Shown here: in pieces, positions 1 through 9,237 of the stretch
How the letters are laid out: every line of letters starts with the position of its first letter
Position numbering within the stretch: the stretch's first letter is position 1
Assembly: GCA_963843385.1 (NCBI GenBank)
Contig: CAWJJY010000001.1
Span: 124,001-188,000, forward strand
From: CAVOHU01 sp963843385
Lineage (GTDB): Bacteria > Acidobacteriota > Vicinamibacteria > Vicinamibacterales > JAKQTR01
DNA length: 64,000 nt
Direction: 5' to 3'
Translations under genes and position numbers: made by a program
The notes under the pieces: model-generated
What the model saw: the letters and a program-made list of their open reading frames with translations, nothing else
What the model was told of the DNA's origin: nothing
The model's database searches: none

Positions 1-1017
1 AAGGGACAGGTGTTCGTCCACTTCAAGGCCATCGAGGCGCACCTGAAGAAGATGGGGCGATTGCCGGTGAACTTCAAGATCGTCCTCGAAGGCGAGGAAG
101 AGGTCGGCAGCGTCAACCTGACGCCGTTCGTTCACGATCACAAGGCCGAGCTCGCCGCCGATCTCGTGCTCATCTCGGACACCGAGATGTTCGATCGCGG
201 CATTCCGTCGATCTGCTACGGGCTGCGAGGCTTGTGCTACATGCAGGTCGATCTGCGCGGCACCAGGAGCGACCTGCACTCGGGCAGCAACGGCGGCGCG
301 GTTGCCAATCCCGCCAACGTGCTGGCCTCGGTCGTCGCCCAGCTCAAGGACCGGAGCGGCCACGTCAGGATCCCTGGGTTCTATGACGATGTGCGGCCCC
401 TGCGGGACGAGGAGCGGGCGGAATTCGCTCGCCTCGGGTTCAACGACAACAAGTACAAGAAACAGCTGGGCGCACCGCGCCTGTTCGGAGAGACCGGCTA
501 CACGACGCTCGAACGGCTGTGGGCGAGGCCGACCCTCGATGTGAACGGCCTGCTGTCGGGATTCACCGGCGAGGGCACCAAGACCGTCATCCCGGCCGTT
601 GCCATGGCGAAGATCAGCATGCGGCTGGTGCCGAACCAGGACCCGGCCAAGGTCGCCGAGCTGTTCGAAGCGCACGTGAAAAAGATCACGCCCAAGACCG
701 TCGAGCTGAAGATCACGCGCATGCACGGCGCGAAGGCGTGGATGACCGACTTCGACAACCCGTACGTCCAGGCCGCCGGGCGCGCGCTCGAGAAGGGCTT
801 CAACAAGCGCCCGGTCTACACGCGCGAGGGCGGATCGATCCCGGTGGTGGCGACCTTCCAGGAGGAGCTCGGGATCCCGACCGTGCTCTTCGGATTCGGC
901 CTGCCCGACGACAACCTCCACGCGCCCAACGAGAAGTTCAACCTCGCGAACTTCTTCAACGGCATGGCCGCGTCGGCGTTCCTGTACGAGGAACTGGCGG
1001 GAATCGCGAAGGCATAG
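1..1017 (+). CDS. M20-family dipeptidase/metallopeptidase, 5'-truncated by window edge
   Basis: Zinc-dependent amidohydrolase of the M20 (carnosinase-like dipeptidase) family, hydrolysing small peptides. The reading frame is open from base 1, so the N-terminus lies outside the window; about 338 C-terminal residues are present of a usual 450-470. Visible family marks are LEGEEEVGS (catalytic Glu and metal ligand), LISDTEM (Asp ligand), the DLHSGSNGG start of the lid/dimerisation domain, and the late His ligand in DDNLHAPNE. It ends 31 bases before a convergent S9 peptidase gene, another peptide-degrading enzyme. The family is clear; the substrate cannot be told from sequence. Confidence 0.9.
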   Translation, partial: KGQVFVHFKAIEAHLKKMGRLPVNFKIVLEGEEEVGSVNLTPFVHDHKAELAADLVLISDTEMFDRGIPSICYGLRGLCYMQVDLRGTRSDLHSGSNGGAVANPANVLASVVAQLKDRSGHVRIPGFYDDVRPLRDEERAEFARLGFNDNKYKKQLGAPRLFGETGYTTLERLWARPTLDVNGLLSGFTGEGTKTVIPAVAMAKISMRLVPNQDPAKVAELFEAHVKKITPKTVELKITRMHGAKAWMTDFDNPYVQAAGRALEKGFNKRPVYTREGGSIPVVATFQEELGIPTVLFGFGLPDDNLHAPNEKFNLANFFNGMAASAFLYEELAGIAKA

Positions 1018-1048
1018 GAGCGATACGGCCTCCAGCCGAACTCGCCCT

Positions 1049-2140
1049 CTACTTCTTCCCGTCCGCCGCCTTCGTCTTGTAGATCGCGCTCATGTCCCTC
1101 TTGCCGCGCTCCAGGTACGGCACGCCCTTGTCCATCCACGCCGGCCGCGGCGCTCCGAGCAGGTAGTGGTCGAAGAACTCCGTCATGTAGACGGTCCAGT
1201 ACTTCTGGTTCTCGCGCTCCCGCAGGCCGTGCTTCTCGCCGTTGAAGCTGAACATGTACGCTTCCTTGCCCAACCGCCGCATCGCCGTGAAGAACTCGAT
1301 CCCCTGATACCACGGCACCGCATCGTCTTCGTCGTTGTGGATCGTCAAGTACGGCGTCTGGACCTTCTCGACCCAGAAGATCGGGGAGTTCTCGATGAAC
1401 TGGAGCGTCTTGTCCCACGGCGGCCCGCCGATGCGGCTCTGCGTGTGCTCATACTGGAACGCGCGCGACATGCCCGTGCCCCACCGGATCCCGCCGTACG
1501 CGCTGACCATGTTCGACACCGACGCACCGGCCTCGACCGCGCGGAAGATGTTCGTGCGGGTCACCATGTAGGTGATCTGGTAACCGCCCCAGCTGTGGCC
1601 CTGGATCCCCACACGCGCGGGATCGATGAACCCCATGTCGATCACCTTCTGAACGGCAGGGATGACACAGCGCATCGCGCTCTCGCCGGGGTAGCCGATC
1701 TCGTACTCGATGTCGGGCTGGAGCACGACGTAGCCGTTGCTGACGTAGCGCGTGACGTTGATGCTCGTGCCGGGCCCGGGCGCGACGTAGCGGTGCAGGT
1801 TGTCGGTCAGCCCTTCGTAGATGTAGACCAGGAGCGGATACTTCTTCGACGCGTCGAAGTCCTCGGGCCGGGTCAGGATCGCGCGCAGCGGCTTGCCGTT
1901 CGTGTCACGGAAGTCGATGAGCTCGGATCGGCCCCAGATGAACTGCGATTGCTGCGGGTTGGCCTCGCTGACCTTCTTCATCCCCGCGAGGTTCGCGTCG
2001 GCGGCCCATAGATCCGGGAACTCGTCGAATCGCTGCGCGGTGACGACGAGCGGGCTGTCCGCGTCCTCGGGCTTCAGCACCGACGCGCCGCCGCCACGGC
2101 CTCCTCCGGAGGGCCCAGCCAGCGCCTTGTCGAGCATCAC
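1049..2140 (-). CDS. S9-family peptidase, C-terminal catalytic part (separated by a frameshift)
   Basis: This is the alpha/beta-hydrolase catalytic half of a secreted prolyl-oligopeptidase/acylaminoacyl-peptidase-like enzyme whose first half lies at 2137-4023. The serine nucleophile is in GHSWGGY, the aspartate in IHNDEDDAVPW and the histidine in NGEKHGLRE, so the triad is complete. Its frame is open upstream of the listed ATG, back past a proline-rich stretch, and it joins the upstream part near 2187-2191. The ATG given here is therefore probably internal to the original gene. The downstream neighbour is a convergent M20 dipeptidase. Confidence 0.85.
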   Translation of the reverse strand: MMLDKALAGPSGGGRGGGASVLKPEDADSPLVVTAQRFDEFPDLWAADANLAGMKKVSEANPQQSQFIWGRSELIDFRDTNGKPLRAILTRPEDFDASKKYPLLVYIYEGLTDNLHRYVAPGPGTSINVTRYVSNGYVVLQPDIEYEIGYPGESAMRCVIPAVQKVIDMGFIDPARVGIQGHSWGGYQITYMVTRTNIFRAVEAGASVSNMVSAYGGIRWGTGMSRAFQYEHTQSRIGGPPWDKTLQFIENSPIFWVEKVQTPYLTIHNDEDDAVPWYQGIEFFTAMRRLGKEAYMFSFNGEKHGLRERENQKYWTVYMTEFFDHYLLGAPRPAWMDKGVPYLERGKRDMSAIYKTKAADGKK

Positions 2141-4023
2141 GAGTTTCTGCGGCTCAGAGAATCCAGCCGGGAGCGCCGGCGGAGGCGGGGGAGTCGCGGT
2201 CCTGTCCCTGGCTGGCCGCTGGGCCGAGGCGACGCAGCCGCAGGCGCCAGGGTCGGCGTCACGCGGTAGTAGCCGGTCGCCTTGGTCTTCTCGTTGGTCG
2301 CGAAAACGAGTATCGGCTTCTCGATCGGAATCGTTTCTTCGTCAGGGTCCAGCCGGGCGTAGCGGAACACCAGGCCCTCTTTCCGTCCCATTCCGCCCGT
2401 CAGCAATCGCGCCCCGCTCCCGTCAGGACGGATGTCCCAGATGTCGTACTTGTCGTAGATCAGCACGGAGCGATCGAACGACGTCCATCCGGCCGTGCCG
2501 TAGGCTCGCGCCGGCTCAGGCGTGTCGGTTGACTCGTCGTCGAATCTGACGCCGAGCTTCTTCGTGAGATTCGTCTTGACGCCGTCACTGACGCGGACGG
2601 TGTACCACTGGCTCTCGTCGGCGTCGAAGGTCAGAACGTAGTTGCCGCCGGGCGAGAGCGAGGCGGAGAATCGGGCTTTCTCGACCAGCCTCCTGCGCGA
2701 TCCGTCCTGGACCTTCACCGCGTAGGCGTCGTAGTAGCTGGAGTCCCAGGAGATCGCCTGCTGGTAGGGAACGTCCGACAGCCCGAGCGCGATGTCCGGA
2801 TCGTCGATTACCGTGAGGTCCGGCATGTCTTCGGATGAGAGCTGCACGAATCGCTTGTTCTTGAGGTGCATCACGGCGCGGTAGCTTCGTTTCTTCTCTT
2901 CTTCGGCGCGGACCTTCTGCATCGGCTGGAGCAGCGGGTCCTTCCAGGTCCAGATGTCCACCTTGACGGCCTCGGGCGCGTCCTCGGGCTCCGCCTTCGG
3001 AATCGCAGCCGTCCCGAAGAACAGCCTCGCGCTGTCCTTCGAGAACTCCAGCCGGCCGTTTTCGCTCGGCGCCCAGCCCGCCTTCATCCCCGGAGTCGCG
3101 GTCGAAGCCAGTTCGGTCGCGGCTTCCGCACCGGCAGTCCACAAGTAGAGCTTGAACGACGGCGCATCCGCTTTGTAGTCGTCGCGGTCGCTCAGGAACG
3201 AAAGCTCCGTTGCCTTCTCGTCGAAGGCGAGGCCTTTGTAGTGGCCCTGGCCGGCGAGCAGGGTCCTGGTCACGCCGTCGCTCGATCGGCGGACAAATGC
3301 ACCGTCCCGTTCAGGTGTCCTCGCGGCAGACGATACGGCGTACGCAATCCAGCTTCCGTCCTTCGGCCAGGCGTACTCGACGACGTCGCTGAGCGTTGTC
3401 ATCGTCCCGGTCGCCAGTTCACGGAGGATCAAATCCGTGCCGGCGTCCTTCTTCTTCTCTTTCTTCTTGTCCTTGGACTCGACGGGCTTGGGCTCCGGCT
3501 CCTTCTTCTCCGCGCCGGCCTCGGTCTTCTTCTCCGGCGGCTCGAGCAGGAATGCCACGTAGCGGCTGGCCTTCTCGGGTGCCTTGAAGCTCTTCACGCG
3601 GTCGGCCGTGAATACGGCGCCGCTTGCGAGCGACATGATGCCCATGCCCGCCTTGGGCATGTCCTCCGGCTTCTTCTTGTCCTTCTTGGCCTTGTCCACC
3701 TCGGCCTTGAGCGGGGCGATGCCGAAGATCACGAACCTGTCGTCGGAGGTGATCACGGCGTCCTTGCCGCGAGGATGCCGGTGTTCGACGCCGGTCTTCA
3801 GGTTGCGGACGACGAGCTCGCCGTCCCCGTCCTGGGGCGTCAGGGCGTAGACCAGCCACGTCCCGTCCCTCGAGATCCTGGTGCCCTGGATCGATCGCCA
3901 CCCGTCATACACGTCGTGCGTGATGGGCCGCTTGGCCGCCTGCTGGGCGGTCGCCGCCCCGGCCGCGGCATGGACGCACAGGACGATGGCGATCCAGCGA
4001 AGTGAACGAACAGCGTGGCGCAT
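2137..4023 (-). CDS. S9-family peptidase, N-terminal beta-propeller part (frameshifted)
   Basis: First part of a secreted S9 peptidase. A signal peptide (MRHAVRSLRW followed by a hydrophobic stretch ending AGAATAQQ) precedes a WD40/TolB-like propeller that gates substrate access. It includes a Lys/Glu-rich insertion at about residues 170-200. The last ~40 residues, from about PRPSGQPG onward, are an arginine-rich out-of-frame tail. The true continuation is the 1049-2140 frame, and one missing base in the G5 run at 2187-2191 would restore a protein of about 960-970 residues. GGAG stands 8 bases before the ATG. It could be a sequencing error or a recent pseudogene. Confidence 0.85.
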   Translation of the reverse strand: MRHAVRSLRWIAIVLCVHAAAGAATAQQAAKRPITHDVYDGWRSIQGTRISRDGTWLVYALTPQDGDGELVVRNLKTGVEHRHPRGKDAVITSDDRFVIFGIAPLKAEVDKAKKDKKKPEDMPKAGMGIMSLASGAVFTADRVKSFKAPEKASRYVAFLLEPPEKKTEAGAEKKEPEPKPVESKDKKKEKKKDAGTDLILRELATGTMTTLSDVVEYAWPKDGSWIAYAVSSAARTPERDGAFVRRSSDGVTRTLLAGQGHYKGLAFDEKATELSFLSDRDDYKADAPSFKLYLWTAGAEAATELASTATPGMKAGWAPSENGRLEFSKDSARLFFGTAAIPKAEPEDAPEAVKVDIWTWKDPLLQPMQKVRAEEEKKRSYRAVMHLKNKRFVQLSSEDMPDLTVIDDPDIALGLSDVPYQQAISWDSSYYDAYAVKVQDGSRRRLVEKARFSASLSPGGNYVLTFDADESQWYTVRVSDGVKTNLTKKLGVRFDDESTDTPEPARAYGTAGWTSFDRSVLIYDKYDIWDIRPDGSGARLLTGGMGRKEGLVFRYARLDPDEETIPIEKPILVFATNEKTKATGYYRVTPTLAPAAASPRPSGQPGTGPRLPRLRRRSRLDSLSRRNS

Positions 4024-4467
4024 ACGCTCTCCTCACGTGAAGGGTCCCGCATCGGAGCAGGGTGAAACGGGCCGGGAAGACCCGTGATCGAGGCGGAGCA
4101 CCTGAATGGCCGGATCGTAACACGGCGCCGATGGGCGGCAGCCGTACTACCGCATCGGTGTCAGTCACTACCGCGCAGATAAGGCTGGCCGAGCGTCCGG
4201 CGGGTCCTGCCCGAGCATCAAGCACGCTGGCCGTCCCGGCGGACGTATCTCTGCATCGGTGTCTGGCGCGTCGACGCGCGGATGAGGCTCGCAAGCCCGA
4301 TGGTCCGGTCTCGCCGGTGACTCCCGCTTGCTCCCTTCGACTTTCGCTCAGGGAGCCCCGAGCCAAGCCGAGGGGCTCCGCGCGTCCGCGGGCCGTCCAG
4401 GTGCTTGACGCCCGGTCACCCGCCGCAAGCCAACGGGCGTCAGCCGGTTGAGATTGGCGTGCCCCGT
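4024..4467. other. 444-base intergenic region, no gene recognised
   Basis: This gap separates two same-direction minus-strand genes. I see no coding pattern with family resemblance on either strand. It holds the ribosome-binding site of the S9 peptidase at its left end and a strong inverted repeat near 4331-4379. Confidence 0.5.
4331..4379. repeat. Two adjacent inverted repeats, possible terminator or REP-like element
   Basis: CTCCCTTCG...CGCTCAGGGAG pairs with itself, and the following GGAGCCCC at 4352-4359 pairs perfectly with GGGGCTCC at 4372-4379. The two stems share bases and so are mutually exclusive. The position downstream of the minus-strand gene ending at 4468 fits a terminator, but there is no T tract. 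The compact paired form also resembles dispersed REP-type palindromes. Confidence 0.4.
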
Positions 4468-5367
4468 TCAGTTCAACTCGGCGACCCGGCGGCGAAGCAC
4501 CTTGACGTGGTCCCACACCCGCTCATGCTCTTCACGCGCCGATTCGTCGAGTTCACCGTCTCGGGGAGACGAGAGATACTTCTCCAGGTCGCGCAGGGCC
4601 GCCTGGAGATCGTTCAGGTGGTAGGCCAGCAGGCCCCGGTCGCGAAGCTCGATGGTACAGGACGGGTCGAGCGCGAGCAGCATGTCGGTGACGGTCCTGG
4701 CTTGAGGGAACGACCGCATGCGCACGTAGACTCGCTTCAGGTTGTGCAGCATTCGGATCAGGATCTCAGGTGTCGTCGCCGGCGAGCGCAGCGTCCGCTC
4801 CACCACACCGTCGTTCGCGAGGCCTCCGGGGACCAGCCGGACGCAGTCCTCGATCGACAGCGAAATCCCGCCGTGGAACGGATCGACGACAATGCGGTCG
4901 CGATCGGCCTCGCCGTCGGCGAGCACGGGATGAACCAGGAAATGCCCGGGAAAGTTCAACCCGTGGACGACCATCCCGGCTCGGCGGGCGACCTCGATGT
5001 AGAGCACCGAGAGCGTGACGGGGATCCCGACCTGCCGGTTCAGCACTTCGTGCAGGAAGCTGTTGCGGGGATCGTCGTAGTCCTTCTGGTTTCCGGCGAA
5101 CCCCATCTCGCTGAACAGGTAGGCATTCAGTGCGCGCACGCCGGCGCGGTTCGCCACGCAGCCCGCCCCGCAACAGGCGGCCACGTGCTGCTTCGCGCAG
5201 ATCCCGATGTCATCCAGCCGCCGCAGGTAAGGAGCGGGATCGAACTGCGGATGCTCGATCCGCGCGAGGAGCAGCGCCGCGGTGGCAAGGTCCGACTCTG
5301 GACCCGTGGCGGCTCGAAGGAATGCGTCGATCACGGTGATTCCAGTGTGTACGCAGGGACCGACCAC
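4468..5367 (-). CDS. SirB1-family transglutaminase-like/TPR protein
   Basis: Cytoplasmic protein of the SirB1 (transglutaminase-like plus tetratricopeptide) family, usually near 270-290 residues; this one has 299. The diagnostic central block is DDPRNSFLHEVLNRQVGIP followed by TLSVLYIEVARRAG and NFPGHFLV. A C-terminal helical repeat segment follows (about 200-290). The N-terminus holds an unusual Cys cluster (CAKQHVAACCGAGC, about residues 57-70). The biochemical role of the family is poorly known. The start is taken as the GTG at 5367; a later start is possible because family proteins begin near the EHPQFDP segment. It stands between the lipoprotein gene and the S9 peptidase, without obvious functional linkage. 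Confidence 0.8.
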   Translation of the reverse strand: MVGPCVHTGITVIDAFLRAATGPESDLATAALLLARIEHPQFDPAPYLRRLDDIGICAKQHVAACCGAGCVANRAGVRALNAYLFSEMGFAGNQKDYDDPRNSFLHEVLNRQVGIPVTLSVLYIEVARRAGMVVHGLNFPGHFLVHPVLADGEADRDRIVVDPFHGGISLSIEDCVRLVPGGLANDGVVERTLRSPATTPEILIRMLHNLKRVYVRMRSFPQARTVTDMLLALDPSCTIELRDRGLLAYHLNDLQAALRDLEKYLSSPRDGELDESAREEHERVWDHVKVLRRRVAELN

Positions 5368-5441
5368 AGTCTGGCTACTTCAAAGGACGCCAGCACGGTG
5401 GGGAAAGATCCCCCCGGGACCAGCCCGAACGACGCAATAGG

Positions 5442-6149
5442 TCAGTGGCCTCCGTGGCCAGCAGTCGGGATGCTGGACTGGCGGAATTTTTCCCCGGCCC
5501 GCACGGGGATTGGCAGCCGGTTTGCCGGCGGCGGGTAGGGGCAGTCGTATTCGGGGTTGTAGTAGCAGTACGGGTGGAACGCGAGGTTGAAATCGATGAC
5601 GTAGACGCCGCTGGCGTGTCGCTCGAGCTCGAGGTACCGGCCGGCCGAGTAGGTCTCGGTGCCGGAAGTCAGGTCCGTGAAGGGGACGAACAGGCGGTTC
5701 GGAGGATCGCCAGCCTCAACAAACGCGCCGAGAGAGAGTTGCCGGCCCTTGAGTGTGAATTCGAGCGTGCCGACCAGCTGCATCTTCCGCATCTTCCCGC
5801 CCGAGGTCGGCATGTCGACCACCGGCCCGCCGGAGTGCTCCTTGAAGGTCGCCGGGACCGCATACGACTGATCGACCGGGAAGTAGGACAGCGGTAGGAA
5901 TGCCTGCTGCTTGTCCACCGGGATCGGCTCGTTCGGCTGGTTGCGGAATGCCTGATCCTTGTGCTGCCGTTCGAGGTCGAGCTTCTTGACGTAGTCGGCC
6001 CCGGTATCGACCGGGGCGCTGCCGCCGCAGGCAACGGCAAGCACGGCGAGGCCGGCGACTGCCGCGCCCCAGCAGCACCTTGCGAGTGCCGCGGAGCGCG
6101 GCCGGGGCGCCCGGGCGCGGTTCGGCACCTGCCAGCTGGCCGTGCTCAT
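5442..6149 (-). CDS. DUF1684-family lipoprotein
   Basis: Predicted lipoprotein of about 235 residues. Starting at the ATG at 6149, an Arg-rich n-region precedes a hydrophobic core and the lipobox LAVAC, so it should be lipid-anchored after cleavage before Cys. The rest matches the DUF1684 fold: a PVDKQQAFLPLSYFPVD entry strand, LVGTLEFTLKG, FVPFTDLTSGTETYSAGRYL, and the C-terminal NLAFHPYCYYNPEYDCPYPP signature. Function is unknown. The frame extends to 6233 without a better start. It lies 70 bases after the acyl-CoA dehydrogenase gene and may be read through from the beta-oxidation operon. Confidence 0.8.
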   Translation of the reverse strand: MSTASWQVPNRARAPRPRSAALARCCWGAAVAGLAVLAVACGGSAPVDTGADYVKKLDLERQHKDQAFRNQPNEPIPVDKQQAFLPLSYFPVDQSYAVPATFKEHSGGPVVDMPTSGGKMRKMQLVGTLEFTLKGRQLSLGAFVEAGDPPNRLFVPFTDLTSGTETYSAGRYLELERHASGVYVIDFNLAFHPYCYYNPEYDCPYPPPANRLPIPVRAGEKFRQSSIPTAGHGGH

Positions 6150-6219
6150 GCTGGCGCCGCCTGCACGAGGCGGGCAGATCGGCGGCTGAAACCACTGCTG
6201 GATTCCGGCTCCAGCGTTC

Positions 6220-8022
6220 TCACCTGAACACATAACCGCCCTTCACGATGGTGGCGTCGGCAATCCGCCGCCTCATCCCGATCGTATTGACCGGGGTGAC
6301 CTTCAGCAAGCGCCGCAGCGCCGCCAGGTGCGTGCGCAGGAGGTCGCCGCTTGCCAGCGCGGCCAGCGCCTGCTTGGCCGCGGCCTCGACCCGGTTGGCC
6401 GCCCCGCTCACGAACACCCGCACCGCGTCCTGCTGAAGCGCGGCGGTGGCGTGATTCATCCGGATGGTTCCCCTGGCCCTCAGGAGCGAACTCTCCGCCT
6501 GGTAGGTGTCGATCAGGATGTCGGCGATCGACATCATCACTTCCTGCTCGTCGCCGATCTTCTCCCCGAACCGCTGCATCCCGATGCCGAGCACCGCAAG
6601 CGCCACTTTCTTGAACGAGGCGACCGCCCGGGCCTCGTCCCCGAGCGGTTCGCCGTTGGACGATCCGCTTCCCGGGGGCGGCGGCGGCGCGAGCAGGTCG
6701 TCCTGCAGCCGCTTGGCCGCCTGGATGATCGGAAGGTCACCCTTCACGGCGCGCCGCATGAAGATGCCCGGAATCAACAGCCGGTTGATTTCGTTGGTGC
6801 CCTCGAAGATCCGGTTGACTCTGGCGTCACGGTAGTAGCGCTCGGCCGCGTAGTCGCGGACGAACCCGTTCCCCCCGTGGATCTGGACGTCTTCGTCGAT
6901 GACATAGTCCACCATCTCGCTGCCGGCGACCTTGCCGATCGACGCTTCGATGGCGTAGTCCTCGCCTGCGGCCAGCACCGCCGCCACCTCGTCCGGGGCG
7001 TGTTGCGAGTCGTGGATGGCCGCATCGATCAGGCCGGCGGTCCGATAGAGCGCGCTCTCGACCGCGAAGAGCCAGACGCTCATCTCGCCCAGCTTGTGCT
7101 TGATCGCGCCGAAGTTCCCGATGGCCTGTCCGAACTGGCGCCGCGTGGCGGCGTAGCGCGCGGCCTCGCCGATCACCCACTCGGCGCCTCCCGAGCACAT
7201 CGACCCGAGCTTCAGCCGGCCGTAGTTCAGCACGTTGAAGGCGACCCGGTGGCCCTTTCCGATTTCGCCGAGGATGTTCTCAGCCGGGACGCGCGCCTCC
7301 TGCAGCACGATGGACGCGGTGGAGGATCCGTGCAGGCCGAGCTTGTGCTCCTCCTTGCCGCTGCTGACGCCGGGAAAGGCCCGTTCGACGATGAACGCCG
7401 TGAAGTGCTCGCCGTCCACTTTGGCGAAGACGATGATCAGGTCGGCGAATCCGCCGTTGGTGATCCACATCTTCTCGCCGGTGATGGCGTAGCTGCCGTC
7501 CGGCTGTCGCACCGCGCGGGCCCTCGCACTCAGGGCGTCGGAGCCCGCCCCGGACTCGCTGAGCGCGTAGGCGCCGACCAGCTCTGCCGAGACGAGCCGC
7601 GGCAGGTACCGGCGTTTCTGCTCCTCGGTGCCGAAGAGCAGGATGGAGAGCATCGCGAGGTTGACCTGCGCGCCGAAGGTCGTCGCGAACGAGGCGTTGC
7701 GGCCGAGCCGCTCGCTGATGAGGAGCGAGGAGACCTTGTCGAGGTGGACGCCGCCGAGGGACTCGGGCAGATCGGCGCCGAGCAGGCCGAGGCTCGCGCA
7801 GCGCTCGAGCAACTGGCGCGAGAGCGCCCAGTCCTTCTGCTCCAGCCGGTCGAGATTCGGCAGCACCTCCTGCTCGACGAACTCGTCGGCCGTCTGGCTG
7901 ATGAGCCGGTGCTCCTCGGTGAACTGCTCGGGCGTGAAGACATGATCCGGGTCGTCGGGCTCGAGCAGCCAGTACCCGCCACGGCGCCGAATGGCCTGCA
8001 TCTGAGGGCTCATCGTATCCAT
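6220..8022 (-). CDS. Acyl-CoA dehydrogenase, large (about 600-residue) type
   Basis: FAD-dependent first oxidation step of fatty-acid beta-oxidation. Domain order is an N-terminal helical domain (about 30-150), the middle beta domain with YALSESGAGSDA and KMWITNGGFADL, and the C-terminal helical FAD domain with RRQFGQAIGNFGAIKHKLGE and QIHGGNGFVRDYAAERYYRD. An extra ~170-residue C-terminal region is typical of VLCAD/ACAD9-like enzymes. The start is the ATG at 8022, with GGAG 8 bases upstream and 10 bases after the thiolase stop. It is the last catabolic gene of the operon starting at the TetR regulator. Confidence 0.93.
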   Translation of the reverse strand: MDTMSPQMQAIRRRGGYWLLEPDDPDHVFTPEQFTEEHRLISQTADEFVEQEVLPNLDRLEQKDWALSRQLLERCASLGLLGADLPESLGGVHLDKVSSLLISERLGRNASFATTFGAQVNLAMLSILLFGTEEQKRRYLPRLVSAELVGAYALSESGAGSDALSARARAVRQPDGSYAITGEKMWITNGGFADLIIVFAKVDGEHFTAFIVERAFPGVSSGKEEHKLGLHGSSTASIVLQEARVPAENILGEIGKGHRVAFNVLNYGRLKLGSMCSGGAEWVIGEAARYAATRRQFGQAIGNFGAIKHKLGEMSVWLFAVESALYRTAGLIDAAIHDSQHAPDEVAAVLAAGEDYAIEASIGKVAGSEMVDYVIDEDVQIHGGNGFVRDYAAERYYRDARVNRIFEGTNEINRLLIPGIFMRRAVKGDLPIIQAAKRLQDDLLAPPPPPGSGSSNGEPLGDEARAVASFKKVALAVLGIGMQRFGEKIGDEQEVMMSIADILIDTYQAESSLLRARGTIRMNHATAALQQDAVRVFVSGAANRVEAAAKQALAALASGDLLRTHLAALRRLLKVTPVNTIGMRRRIADATIVKGGYVFR

Positions 8023-8032
8023 CGTTGGTCTC

Positions 8033-9214
8033 CTACGTCGCGGCCTCGAAGATCCCCGCCGCGCCCATCCCGCCACCGACACACATCGTGACCATGCCGT
8101 ATCGCGCCTTGCGCCTCCGCATTTCGTAGAGGATCGAGGTCGTCAGCTTCGCACCGGTGCAGCCCAGCGGGTGCCCGAGCGCAATGGCGCCGCCATTCAC
8201 GTTCAGGCGGTCCTCCGCGATGGGCAGCTCGCGCAGACAGGCCAGCACCTGTACTGCGAACGCCTCGTTCAGCTCGACCAGGTCCATCTGCTCCAGTTTC
8301 AGGCCGGCGGCCTTCAACACCTTGCGGATGGCGGGCACTGGCCCGATACCGAATCGCTCGGGTTCGACGCCGGCGGTTGCAAACGCGACGAACCGCGCGA
8401 GGGGCTCCAGGCCCAGCTCCCGCGCCCGATCTGCCGAGGTCAGCACAAGCGCCGAAGCCCCGTCGCTCATCTGGGACGAGTTGCCGGCCGTCACCGTTCC
8501 CTTCGCGTGGAACGCCGCGCGGAGGCCGGCGAGCGCTTCGATCGACGTGTCGCGCCGGGGGCCCTCGTCAACGTCGAACACGAACTCGCGAGGCGCCGGC
8601 GTGCCTTCCTCCGACGGATCGGCCACCACGACCCGAATCGGGACGACCTCGTCTCGAAACCGTCCGCTGTCGATCGCTGCGATGGCGCGAGTGTGACTGC
8701 GAAGCGCGAAGGCGTCCTGCTCCGATCGCGAGACGCCCGACTCACGCGCGTGGTTCTCGGCCACCAGCCCCGTCGTCAGGTAGACGTCCGGGTAGCCCTC
8801 GACGAGCGCGGGATTCGGCGCGATCTTGTTTCCGCCCATCGGCACGAGGCTCATGCTCTCGGTGCCGCCCGCGACGATGGTGCCTGCCGAGCCCAGCATG
8901 ATCCGCTCGGCCGCGAACGCCACGGCCTGGAGGCCCGACGCACAGAACCTGTTGACCGTGACGGCGGACGCGGACACGGGCAGGCCGGCGCGAAGGCTCG
9001 CGATGCGTGCCACGTTCAAGCCCTGCTCGGCTTCCGGCATCGCGCACCCCAGAATCACGTCGTCGATTTCCGCGGGGGATATTCCCGGCGCGCGCCGCAA
9101 CGCTTCGGCGATGACGGTGGCAGCCATCTCATCGGGGCGCACTGTTCGCAGCGCGCCCGAGGGGGCTTTTCCAGTCGCCGTTCTGACGGCCGAGACAATG
9201 ACGGCATCTCGCAT
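8033..9214 (-). CDS. Acetyl-CoA C-acyltransferase (thiolase)
   Basis: Thiolytic cleavage of 3-ketoacyl-CoA, the last beta-oxidation step. About 393 residues, the family's usual length. It shows the acyl-accepting Cys in NRFCASGLQAV (near residue 90), the NGGAIALGHPLGCTGAK block with the catalytic His, and the C-terminal CVGGGMGAAG with the second catalytic Cys. The ATG at 9214 (MRDAVIVSAVRT) follows a GGAG site, so the eight residues encoded upstream in frame are not part of it. It sits 23 bases after the preceding hydrolase gene and 10 before the acyl-CoA dehydrogenase. Confidence 0.94.
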   Translation of the reverse strand: MRDAVIVSAVRTATGKAPSGALRTVRPDEMAATVIAEALRRAPGISPAEIDDVILGCAMPEAEQGLNVARIASLRAGLPVSASAVTVNRFCASGLQAVAFAAERIMLGSAGTIVAGGTESMSLVPMGGNKIAPNPALVEGYPDVYLTTGLVAENHARESGVSRSEQDAFALRSHTRAIAAIDSGRFRDEVVPIRVVVADPSEEGTPAPREFVFDVDEGPRRDTSIEALAGLRAAFHAKGTVTAGNSSQMSDGASALVLTSADRARELGLEPLARFVAFATAGVEPERFGIGPVPAIRKVLKAAGLKLEQMDLVELNEAFAVQVLACLRELPIAEDRLNVNGGAIALGHPLGCTGAKLTTSILYEMRRRKARYGMVTMCVGGGMGAAGIFEAAT

Positions 9215-9237
9215 GGGTGAATCTCCGTGGCGCCACA

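Noticed and set aside
6328..8091. 587-residue plus-strand open frame
   Set aside because: It is antisense to the acyl-CoA dehydrogenase gene; no motif, no start signal.
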